Of a DNA stretch of 36,786 bases, positions 26,965 to 34,845 are shown one piece after another (positions within the stretch are counted from its first letter, which is position 1; the number at the start of each line of letters is the position of its first letter). The stretch comes from Nitrospirota bacterium. GTDB taxonomy: Bacteria > Nitrospirota > Thermodesulfovibrionia > UBA6902. The notes beneath the pieces were generated by a model. It was given only the letters and a program-made list of their open reading frames with translations. It had not been told where the DNA came from and ran no database searches. A program made the position numbers and the translations under genes. The stretch lies in the NCBI GenBank assembly GCA_016217725.1, contig JACRHB010000170.1, positions 1-36,786 of the forward strand, read 5' to 3'.

Positions 26965-28518
26965 ATGGCGGCGATGGACAACATTATTGCAAATTTGAAG
27001 GCCTGGCCTGCAAAGAAGATGACGGCTGCTTTAGCGGTCTTGATGATAAGCATTGCGGGACTGGTGCTCCTGTTTTCCTGGATGCAGAAGGTTGATTATC
27101 AGGTGTTGTATTCAAACCTCTCCGAAGAAGACGCGGGAAGGATAATACAGGAATTACAGGAAAAGAAAATCCCGTATAAGGCCGGCTCCGGCGGCTCGGT
27201 CCTCGTGGCCTCGGACAAGGTCTACGACGTCAGGCTGCAGCTTGCGTCGCAAGGGCTTCCGCAGGGCGGAGGAGTGGGGTTTGAGATATTCGACAATACG
27301 AATTTCACTACAAGCGAATTCATCCAGAAGCTCAACTACAGGAGGGCGCTTGAAGGAGAGCTGTCGAGGACCATACGCTCTCTCGCGGGCGTGCAGCAGT
27401 GCAGGGTGCACCTTGTCGTTCCTGACAAGTCCGTATTCGCGTTCCAGGATAACAAGCAGGAGACCACGGCTGCGGTATTCATATCCCTTAAACAGGGAAG
27501 GAAGCTTGCCGGAGGCGAGGTGGAGGGGATAATACATCTCGTAGCGAGCAGCGTAGAAGGACTGAACCCGGCGAACATCACAGTCGTCGACAACAAAGGC
27601 GAGCTCCTTCAAAAACCGAATGACGACAGCATGCTGGGCATGAGCGGCTCCCAGATGGAATTTCAGCACGGTTATGAAATGAACATGGCGTCCAAGGTCG
27701 TCGGCATACTTGAGCCTGTCGTAGGAAGAGGGAAAGTGAAGGCAAAGGTGTCGGCGACGTTCGACTTTAAAAAGAGCGAAAAGACGGAAGAGAGATATGA
27801 CCCCGAGGGAGTGGTCGTAAGGAGCGAGCAGAAGAGCTCGGAGAAATCGACGGCCGGAGCCCCTGCAGGCATACCCGGCGTCGCATCGAATCTGCCCGGA
27901 GGCGCGGGACCGCAATTCTCCGGCTCACAGGGACAATCGCAGAAGCAGGATGAAACGATAAATTACGAGACGAGCAAGACCGTAACGCACGTGGTGGAAA
28001 CGCCGTTCACGCTCGAAAGGCAGACGGTGGCGATATTGATCGACGGCATCCTGCAGTCTCAGCAAGGCTCCGTGGAAAATGCAAAACAGTACGTCCAGCG
28101 CTCCGAAGAGGACGTAAGGTTTTATGAAGACATCATTAAAAAGACCGTCGGCTTCACTTCCGACAGGGGAGATGAGATAAGCGTGAAGGTAATGCCGTTC
28201 AGGGAGATGGAAGCAGAGGGCGCACAGGAAGCCCCGAAGGAATATCTCCCGATCATCCTGACCGTTTTGAAATACCTGGCGCCGGTCGTTGCTGCGGTGT
28301 TGTTTTTCCTGTTTGTCGTGAGTCCGATGATGAAATCGCTTTCATCGATGCCGGGAAGGACGCAGACCGTTCAGGCCGGCTCATCCGGGATGGGCGCGTC
28401 TGGAGAAGGCATTATACAGATGAAAGAGCTGCCGGTTGAAAAACAGGTCATCGACTGGGCGAACAAGAACCCCCAGCAGGCTGCCGCGCTGGTAAAGGGC
28501 TGGCTGGAGGAAAAATAA
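26965..28518 (+). CDS. fliF: flagellar M-ring protein FliF
   Basis: YQVLYSNLSEEDAGRIIQELQEKKIPYK, RRALEGELSRTIRSL, C-terminal TM. Confidence 0.96.
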   Translation: MAAMDNIIANLKAWPAKKMTAALAVLMISIAGLVLLFSWMQKVDYQVLYSNLSEEDAGRIIQELQEKKIPYKAGSGGSVLVASDKVYDVRLQLASQGLPQGGGVGFEIFDNTNFTTSEFIQKLNYRRALEGELSRTIRSLAGVQQCRVHLVVPDKSVFAFQDNKQETTAAVFISLKQGRKLAGGEVEGIIHLVASSVEGLNPANITVVDNKGELLQKPNDDSMLGMSGSQMEFQHGYEMNMASKVVGILEPVVGRGKVKAKVSATFDFKKSEKTEERYDPEGVVVRSEQKSSEKSTAGAPAGIPGVASNLPGGAGPQFSGSQGQSQKQDETINYETSKTVTHVVETPFTLERQTVAILIDGILQSQQGSVENAKQYVQRSEEDVRFYEDIIKKTVGFTSDRGDEISVKVMPFREMEAEGAQEAPKEYLPIILTVLKYLAPVVAAVLFFLFVVSPMMKSLSSMPGRTQTVQAGSSGMGASGEGIIQMKELPVEKQVIDWANKNPQQAAALVKGWLEEK

Positions 28519-29505
28519 ATGGGGATCAACGGCTATGAAAAGGCGGCGATATTTTTAAGCGCCGTCGGCGAGGAGACGGCGGCGCAGATATTAAAAGGTC
28601 TGGACCCTGAAGTCATAGGTAAGATTACATCATATATGGCCCGGATGAAGAAGGGCGATCGCGTCAAGATCGAGAGCGTTTTTGTGGAAACGCTGGAGCT
28701 GGTGAAAAGCGGCGACATTCAGCATCTCGGAGGCGAAGAGTACGTTAAAAAGATATTGACAAAAGGGCTCGGCAATGAAGACGCCGAGAGGATCCTCGAG
28801 ATGGCGTCCAAGGTTAGTCCTCTCGAATCTCTAAAGTGGGTGAACCCGAAGACGCTCTCAAGCTTCCTTGTCACCGAGCATCCCCAGACTATAGCGCTTA
28901 TCTTATGCCTCCTTGAATCCGAGCAGGCGGCGGCGATCATAGAGACGCTGCCGGAGCATATCAGGTCCGACGTCGCCCTGAGAGTCGCTACGACGGAGAG
29001 GATACCCGAAAGCGCGCTGGAAGAGATTGAAGAGGTGCTCAAAGTCCAGCTTGACATGGGGAAGGGCAGTCAGGGGAAAGCCTTTCACGGCACGAAAGTC
29101 ATCGCGGAGATACTCAATCACTGCGACAGGACCACGGAGCAGAAGATCCTCGGCAGCATAGACGGCCGGGATGCGAAGATGGCGGATTCGATAAGAGAGC
29201 TTATGCTCGTATTCGACGACCTTGAAAAGGTGGACGACAGGGGCATTCAGCTCATCCTGAAAGAAATAACCACGGAGGACCTGACCCTGGCTTTGAAAAC
29301 GGCGTCTGACGGGTTGAAGCAGAAGATCTTCAAAAACATGTCGCAGAGAGCGGTTCAGATCTTAAAAGAGGAGATGGAGACGAGAGGCCCCGTAAAGGTA
29401 TCCGACGTTGAGAAGGCCCAGCAGAATATAGTCAAGGTTGCGAGAAAACTTGATGAGGAAGGCAGGATAGTGATCGCAGGAAGGGGCAAAGAGGAATTTG
29501 TTTAA
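28519..29505 (+). CDS. fliG: flagellar motor switch protein FliG
   Basis: GYEKAAIFLSAVGEETAAQILKGLDPE, EHPQTIALILCLL, FDDLEKVDDRGIQLILKEI. Confidence 0.96.
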   Translation: MGINGYEKAAIFLSAVGEETAAQILKGLDPEVIGKITSYMARMKKGDRVKIESVFVETLELVKSGDIQHLGGEEYVKKILTKGLGNEDAERILEMASKVSPLESLKWVNPKTLSSFLVTEHPQTIALILCLLESEQAAAIIETLPEHIRSDVALRVATTERIPESALEEIEEVLKVQLDMGKGSQGKAFHGTKVIAEILNHCDRTTEQKILGSIDGRDAKMADSIRELMLVFDDLEKVDDRGIQLILKEITTEDLTLALKTASDGLKQKIFKNMSQRAVQILKEEMETRGPVKVSDVEKAQQNIVKVARKLDEEGRIVIAGRGKEEFV

Positions 29506-30118
29506 AGGAAGGAGCCATAAAAACGCTGAAGCCGTCCTTTTCAATATGCCTTCTCTTGAGGACGAAAGACTGACGGGCGTCGAAGACGCAGCCCTCAGCG
29601 CGGAAGAAATACAGAGGCGGGCCTATGAAGAAGGCTTTGCCTCGGGCGAGAAAGCCGGTTATGCCGCAGGAGAGCAAAAGGCGCTTTTGCTTGCGGAGCG
29701 GCTCGAAAAGATCATCGGCGAGATAACGGAAATAAAGGCCGGTCTCGTGGAAGAGCTTGAAAGTCAGGCCGTCGAGCTTTCTACCGCGATAGCTAAAAAG
29801 ATAATCACCGAGGAGATCAGAACAAGACCGGAAGTCATCGTGACGATAGTAAAAGAGTCTTTAAAAAGATTGCAGCGGACGGGCGTTATCACGATCAGGA
29901 TCAATCCCGCCCTTCAAGAGCTGTTTATGAAGAAGAAGCCTGAATTGATCGACATACATCAGGATATCGCCTTTGACGTCATCTCTAATATCCCGGTCAC
30001 GGCGCCTCTTGTAATAAGCAAAACCGAGGAAGTCGTGATGGACATTGATTCACTGTTCGCAAACGTTATGGAGGAGATAAAAAAGGCAGCAGAAAAACAG
30101 AAAAGAGTTAAAAGGTAA
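29498..30118 (+). CDS. fliH: flagellar assembly protein FliH
   Basis: AYEEGFASGEKAGYAAGEQ, C-terminal FliH region, position between fliG and fliI; TTG start overlapping fliG. Confidence 0.85.
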   Translation: MFKGRSHKNAEAVLFNMPSLEDERLTGVEDAALSAEEIQRRAYEEGFASGEKAGYAAGEQKALLLAERLEKIIGEITEIKAGLVEELESQAVELSTAIAKKIITEEIRTRPEVIVTIVKESLKRLQRTGVITIRINPALQELFMKKKPELIDIHQDIAFDVISNIPVTAPLVISKTEEVVMDIDSLFANVMEEIKKAAEKQKRVKR

Positions 30119-30311
30119 GAGGTAAGAGGTAAGAGTTAAAAGTTATGTTGCATGGACAGACTTACATTTGGCCGTCATTCCCGCAGTCTTTAAGCGGGAA
30201 TCCAGACAGCGTCCCCGCGAAAGCGGGGAACCGGAAGACAAAGGAACTGGATGCCCGATAAAAAACTTCGGGCATGACAAAAAACAACTAACAACTAAAA
30301 ACTAAAAACTT
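30106..30311. repeat. heptamer array / REP / inverted heptamer array between fliH and fliI
   Basis: AGTTAAA|AGGTAAG|AGGTAAG|AGGTAAG|AGTTAAA|AGTTATG (30106-30147); REP GTCATTCCCGCAG..GCGGGAATCC.. (~30173-30280); ACAACTA|ACAACTA|AAAACTA|AAAACTT (30284-30311). Confidence 0.85.
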
Positions 30312-30313
30312 CA

Positions 30314-31645
30314 ATGACCAGCATCGATCTTACTCCATACATAACGGCGGTTGAAAATTCGGAGCCTCTGAAGGTTTACGGAAGGATAACGGAGATAACC
30401 GGGCTCACCATTAAGGCTACCGGGGTCGATGTGAGCATCGGCGAATCCTGCAAGATCTATACGGACAACGCCCCTTCCATTGACGCTGAAGTGGTCGGCT
30501 TCAAGGAAGGACAGGTTATTCTCATGGCTACAGGGGAGGTTTCGGGGATAAGACACGGCAGCAGGGTGCTGCCTCTCGGCAAGAACATCTCTGTAAAAGT
30601 AAGCGACGACCTTATAGGGAGGGTCCTTGACGCGGCAGGCCATCCTATAGACGGCAAGGGAAGCATCGAAGGCCTGGATTACCTCCTTAATTCATTATCG
30701 CCGCATCCCCTCACGAGACATATGATAGAAGAGCCGATGGATATAGGCATAAGGGCCTTAAACGGACTGCTTACGTGCGGGAAGGGACAAAGGGTCGGGA
30801 TTATGGCCGGCTCAGGCGTGGGGAAAAGCGTTCTTTTGGGAATGATCGCAAAATATTCCGAGGCCGCGGTAAACGTCATAGCGCTGATCGGTGAGAGGAG
30901 CCGTGAAGTGCGTGAGTTTATCGACAAGAACCTCGGCGAGGAAGGTTTGAGGAAATCCATCGTCGTAGTCTCAACATCGGAGCAGACTCCGCTTGCGAAG
31001 GTGAGAGGCGCTTTTACGGCGACCGCAATCGCCGAATATTTCAGGGACAAGGGAAACGACGTGCTGCTTCTCATGGACTCCCTGACCCGTGTCGCTATGG
31101 CGCAAAGGGAGATAGGCCTTGCTGTAGGCGAGCCTCCCACGAACAGGGGATACACTCCTTCCGTCTTTGCCCTTCTTCCGAAGCTGCTCGAAAGGGTTGG
31201 CACTTCCGAAGGGGAAGGCAGCATCACCGGCCTCTATACCGTGCTCGTCGAAGGCGACGACATGCTGGAGCCCGTGGCGGACATGTCGAGGTCCGTGCTC
31301 GACGGGCACATCGTGCTTTCCAGAGACCTTGCAATGGAGAACCACTATCCGTCGATTGACATACTTCAGTCCATCAGCAGGGTGATGCCCCACGTTATCG
31401 ATGATAGGCACAGGGAATACGCGGGAAAATTTATCGACGTGCTGTCGACGTATAAGAAATTTGAAGACATGATAAACCTCGGGGCCTACAAGCACGGCTC
31501 AAACTTTAAGGTCGACTACTCGATCAAGACGATAGACAAACTGAGGAGCTACCTCAAGCAGGGGATGAATGAAAGGATAGATTACGCAGACAGCATACAG
31601 GGATTATATTTCATATTCGATGAAACGGGGAGGGAAAATGCGTAA
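30314..31645 (+). CDS. fliI: flagellum-specific ATPase FliI
   Basis: Walker A GSGVGKSVLLG, LIGERSREVREF, DSLTRVAMAQREIGLAVGEPPTNRGYTPSVFA. Confidence 0.97.
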   Translation: MTSIDLTPYITAVENSEPLKVYGRITEITGLTIKATGVDVSIGESCKIYTDNAPSIDAEVVGFKEGQVILMATGEVSGIRHGSRVLPLGKNISVKVSDDLIGRVLDAAGHPIDGKGSIEGLDYLLNSLSPHPLTRHMIEEPMDIGIRALNGLLTCGKGQRVGIMAGSGVGKSVLLGMIAKYSEAAVNVIALIGERSREVREFIDKNLGEEGLRKSIVVVSTSEQTPLAKVRGAFTATAIAEYFRDKGNDVLLLMDSLTRVAMAQREIGLAVGEPPTNRGYTPSVFALLPKLLERVGTSEGEGSITGLYTVLVEGDDMLEPVADMSRSVLDGHIVLSRDLAMENHYPSIDILQSISRVMPHVIDDRHREYAGKFIDVLSTYKKFEDMINLGAYKHGSNFKVDYSIKTIDKLRSYLKQGMNERIDYADSIQGLYFIFDETGRENA

Positions 31646-32075
31646 GAGCAAGACGATATCCAAGATTCTTAAATTAAAAGAAAGTAAAAAGAAGGAGCTC
31701 GAGCTTGAGGTAAAGAGGGCTTCGGACAAGGTTGATAAAGAACGCTCAAAGCTCCAGGCGCTTGAGAGGGACTTTAACGACACCCTCGATTTCTTTAATG
31801 AAAAACATGCCGAGGGTTCCCTGGATGCAGGCAATCTTATCTCATGCTACGATTTTTTCTCGCGCATCAACGGAAAGATAAATGAGCAGAAGAAGGTCCA
31901 TTCCCGGTGTCAGGCAGAGCTTACAGGTCTGAGAGACACGCTCGTCAACGCGCACAAAGACAAGAAGATAATTGAGATATTGCATGACAGGATCATTAAA
32001 AGAGATATTAAGGAAAGGCTGGATTCAGAACAGAAAGAGAATGATTTCTTTGCTATCTCAAGGAGGTTGAAATGA
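31620..32075 (+). CDS. fliJ: FliJ-like flagellar coiled-coil protein
   Basis: ~145 aa charged coiled coil directly after fliI; probable start MRKSKT at 31638. Confidence 0.8.
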   Translation: MKRGGKMRKSKTISKILKLKESKKKELELEVKRASDKVDKERSKLQALERDFNDTLDFFNEKHAEGSLDAGNLISCYDFFSRINGKINEQKKVHSRCQAELTGLRDTLVNAHKDKKIIEILHDRIIKRDIKERLDSEQKENDFFAISRRLK

Positions 32076-32665
32076 AAACTGACAGGATGAAGAAAATAGA
32101 CCGGCAATTAAATACTATAAGACGTCATTCCCGCTTGTCGGGAATCGGACGGCTTAATATGCTGAATACAAAGAAAGATTCCGGACAAGCCGGAATGACG
32201 GAATTCAAGATATTACATGCCGGGTTAATATTTTATATTTTTTTGCTGCTGCTGTTTTTTACTTTCACCGCATACGCGCAGGAAGACGCGGCGGGCTCCG
32301 TCGAAAAGCAGAAGCTGGAGCTTGCAAAAAAGGAAGAGCTTATAAAACAGGAGACGGAGCGGCTTAAGGCGTTGAAGAAAGAGGTTGAAGACGAGATCGC
32401 AAGATACTCGAACCTACTTCAGCAGATTGAGAAATCCCTTCAGCTCGCGGATGAAGCGGGCGCCAAACGACTGAGACACGTGGCAAAGGCATATGAGGCG
32501 ATGGCCCCTGAAGACGCCGCGCAGAGACTCGCCGGTCTCGATAATGAAACGGCGGTTCAGATACTGCTGAGAATGGAAAGCAAGAAGGCGGGACTCGTAA
32601 TAGGCATGATGGAATCCAGGAAGGCGACCCTCCTGACGAAAGAGATAACGAAGATGAAGCTGTAA
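32072..32665 (+). CDS. MotE/MgtE-N-like flagellar protein
   Basis: TM anchor followed by coiled coil and AKAYEAMAPEDAAQRLAGLDNETAVQILLRMESKKAGLVIGMM. A REP element lies in the annotated N-terminal region; the real start may be MTEFKILHAG. Confidence 0.82.
   Translation: MKTDRMKKIDRQLNTIRRHSRLSGIGRLNMLNTKKDSGQAGMTEFKILHAGLIFYIFLLLLFFTFTAYAQEDAAGSVEKQKLELAKKEELIKQETERLKALKKEVEDEIARYSNLLQQIEKSLQLADEAGAKRLRHVAKAYEAMAPEDAAQRLAGLDNETAVQILLRMESKKAGLVIGMMESRKATLLTKEITKMKL
32124..32202. repeat. REP-like repeat inside the 5' end of the MotE-like ORF
   Basis: CGTCATTCCCGCTTGTCGGGAATCGG...AAGATTCCGGACAAGCCGGAATGACGG. Confidence 0.85.
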
Positions 32666-32676
32666 CGTGGTCGCAT

Positions 32677-33727
32677 GGGGTCGCGTCTACACATTTCACA
32701 AATCCAGTTTTTTTAAAATATAATCAACTCGTTTCTTCAGCTTTTTGTCTTTGTCTAATTTATGTGAAAAACGTATGCTCGACTGCGACACGGCAGATTC
32801 TTTTATCCCGAAGTAATTCCCGATTTCCTTTAATGCCCTCCCACTATATTTGTGGCATAAATATAATGATACATTTCTTGAAAGTGCAGGGTCAGCGTCA
32901 ATTAATGAATCAATTGCCTCGCACAATTCATTAATATCCGAGGTTGTTTTTAACTCTCTTATAGCCGGCAGATTCCGGTCAATGTTATTGTCATTTATTC
33001 CTTTTATATATTTCTCGCGAACTGTGTTAATAAAATTATCACTCCCCAAAATTGTTGAAGCTGTCGTTTTTTGCAGAGGGGATTCGTAATTGCAGTTAAT
33101 CTTTTCACTTACAAATACTTTATACCTTTTCTGCGGTGACTTGCCCTTTCCGTCGAAATACCTAAGAATAAAATCAAGCGTAAGCCAGTCCGGCTTCTTT
33201 TTCTTGTCGATATAATACGCATAACTTGACCAGCCGTATTTTTCCGGTATATCGACCATGCCTGCCCGAACCGGATTGAGATGAATATAGCGCGAGAGTT
33301 CTCCGGCATAAGCATCAGCATCTACGAGAATTGCTTTATATCTCCCCTGAAATAAATGCCCCGCACGTCGATGCCTGATATTAAAATAGGTGGTATATGC
33401 GCCATTTATATGACGCATGATTTGTGAAAGATTGCCCTTTGGTGTTTCCATAAGGAAATGATAATGATTGCTCATGAGACAATATATATGTATCACTGCC
33501 TTATACCGAAGGTTCGCTGATTTCAGATAGAAAATGAATTGTTTCCTATCGTGATCATCATGAAAAATGTCTTTACGCTCATTACCTCTTGACGTTACAT
33601 GGTAATAAGCTCCTGGAAACTCTATGCGTAACGGTCTCGCCATATCCCATGTCCCCGAAAAATAGACTCTTTTATAAGAAACTTTCACAGGATATCGGTA
33701 GCCTGTGAAATGTGTAGACGCGACCCC
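32677..33727. mobile_element. Y1 (RAYT/IS200-like) transposase element bounded by a perfect 24-bp inverted repeat
   Basis: GGGGTCGCGTCTACACATTTCACA (32677-32700) and TGTGAAATGTGTAGACGCGACCCC (33704-33727) are exact reverse complements. Confidence 0.85.
32696..33688 (-). CDS. REP-associated tyrosine transposase-like (Y1_Tnp) protein
   Basis: MARPLRIEFPGAYYHVTSRGNERKDIF, CLMSNHYHFLMETP (HUH), LSRYIHLNPVRAGMV; C-terminal HTH-like domain. The preferred start is the Met of MARPLR at 33643. Confidence 0.93.
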   Translation of the reverse strand: MKVSYKRVYFSGTWDMARPLRIEFPGAYYHVTSRGNERKDIFHDDHDRKQFIFYLKSANLRYKAVIHIYCLMSNHYHFLMETPKGNLSQIMRHINGAYTTYFNIRHRRAGHLFQGRYKAILVDADAYAGELSRYIHLNPVRAGMVDIPEKYGWSSYAYYIDKKKKPDWLTLDFILRYFDGKGKSPQKRYKVFVSEKINCNYESPLQKTTASTILGSDNFINTVREKYIKGINDNNIDRNLPAIRELKTTSDINELCEAIDSLIDADPALSRNVSLYLCHKYSGRALKEIGNYFGIKESAVSQSSIRFSHKLDKDKKLKKRVDYILKKLDL

Positions 33728-33797
33728 ACCTCCCCGCCTGTCACGCCTCCCCTAAATCGGCATGAAAGGGCAAGGGAGGAAGGTCTTTTCCGCTAAA

Positions 33798-34355
33798 TTA
33801 TTCTTTCAAGGGCTGCCCCCTTGCTTTTGTTGAGAAGTGAGAAGCGGCAAATCTTCTCCACGCTCCGAGTGTTACGACGCCGATTATGAAAAGTATCGAG
33901 CTTACAGGCTCGGGCGCTCCAGCGGTAGCGCCTGCTATCGAATGGAATCTTCCCTCATCGTCCTCAAACTCGGCATTAAAAGGAAGACTGCCTGCACGGT
34001 GGTCTACTTTAAAACTGAACCCGCCGAGGGAAGCTGCGGGAGCTATGTCATAATCAGGGGTAGCGCTGTTTGCCGTAACAAATGAGGTCGAGGGCGTGTC
34101 CGTAAAATTTTCCCATCCCTCAGGCATTGCCAGACCTGCAAACGCTGTTTCCTGCACAAAATCGAGTGTGACGAGGTAAAGGTACTCACCTGCAGTGGAT
34201 GTGTTTGAGAAAGTAAAATCATACCGCCACCACCCGTCTTTCAAATCCGTCTCATAATACCATATGCTCGCGCCCGCATCCGCAAACGCGGCCGATGAGA
34301 GCATTAATATGCTCACCACAAAGAATAACGCCGTCAAAACTCTGATTGTCTTCAT
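33798..34355 (-). CDS. PEP-CTERM sorting-domain protein
   Basis: Signal peptide and C-terminal GAPEPVSSILFIIGVVTLGAWRRFA (PEP motif, TM, basic cluster), followed by an unusual ~16-aa tail. Confidence 0.75.
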   Translation of the reverse strand: MKTIRVLTALFFVVSILMLSSAAFADAGASIWYYETDLKDGWWRYDFTFSNTSTAGEYLYLVTLDFVQETAFAGLAMPEGWENFTDTPSTSFVTANSATPDYDIAPAASLGGFSFKVDHRAGSLPFNAEFEDDEGRFHSIAGATAGAPEPVSSILFIIGVVTLGAWRRFAASHFSTKARGQPLKE

Positions 34356-34373
34356 CGCCCAATCCTCCTTCTT

Positions 34374-34411
34374 TCCCCTCTATCAAGAGGGGATTAAGGG
34401 GTGTGTCCCCT
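34374..34411. repeat. solitary palindromic repeat related to the DUF559-cassette ends
   Basis: TTTCCCCTCTATCAAGAGGGGATTAAGGGGTGTGTCCCC. Confidence 0.8.
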
Positions 34412-34436
34412 ATTCTTTATTTACAGACGTCAGAAA

Positions 34437-34826
34437 TCAGTCTTCTAATTGAGGATTAATTATCCTGAGTATCATAATTATAAGCACAAATAAGATGACA
34501 ATCCGTATTACGAAAGCTGGAATATCAGGGGAATTTGGTATTGTTAAATCTACAACCATAGTATATACATTATTCACAATACCTATAATTCCAAGCAATG
34601 TTCCCAACATACGAATAACAATCGATTTCAACAATGCATCTGAGAGCAAAGGAGTTATAAGTAGTGCAAGAACAGTGGATATAGAAAAAACTATAAAGTG
34701 GAATGGCTGTGATAAATAATACTCACCAAACCAAATTAATCCTCCTATATAAATAAAACCCATGAGAAGTGATATAGCTTTTGCTTTTCTAAATGTTTTT
34801 TTCTTCATATATCTTATTTGCCTCAA
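34437..34826 (-). CDS. small multi-TM membrane protein, candidate immunity protein
   Basis: 129 aa with about four hydrophobic helices, 20 bp downstream of the RHS stop codon, AT-rich. Confidence 0.6.
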   Translation of the reverse strand: MRQIRYMKKKTFRKAKAISLLMGFIYIGGLIWFGEYYLSQPFHFIVFSISTVLALLITPLLSDALLKSIVIRMLGTLLGIIGIVNNVYTMVVDLTIPNSPDIPAFVIRIVILFVLIIMILRIINPQLED

Positions 34827-34845
34827 TCAATAATTTCGCTAATAT

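Noticed and set aside
27154-27915. 253-aa minus-strand ORF opposite fliF
   Set aside because: Antisense shadow of fliF; low-complexity Arg/His-rich translation typical of an opposite frame.
30679-31495. Minus-strand ORFs opposite fliI
   Set aside because: fliI is unambiguous; these are frame shadows.
32364-32699. 111-aa minus-strand ORF overlapping the MotE-like gene and the transposase left end
   Set aside because: Antisense, no motif, crosses a mobile-element boundary.
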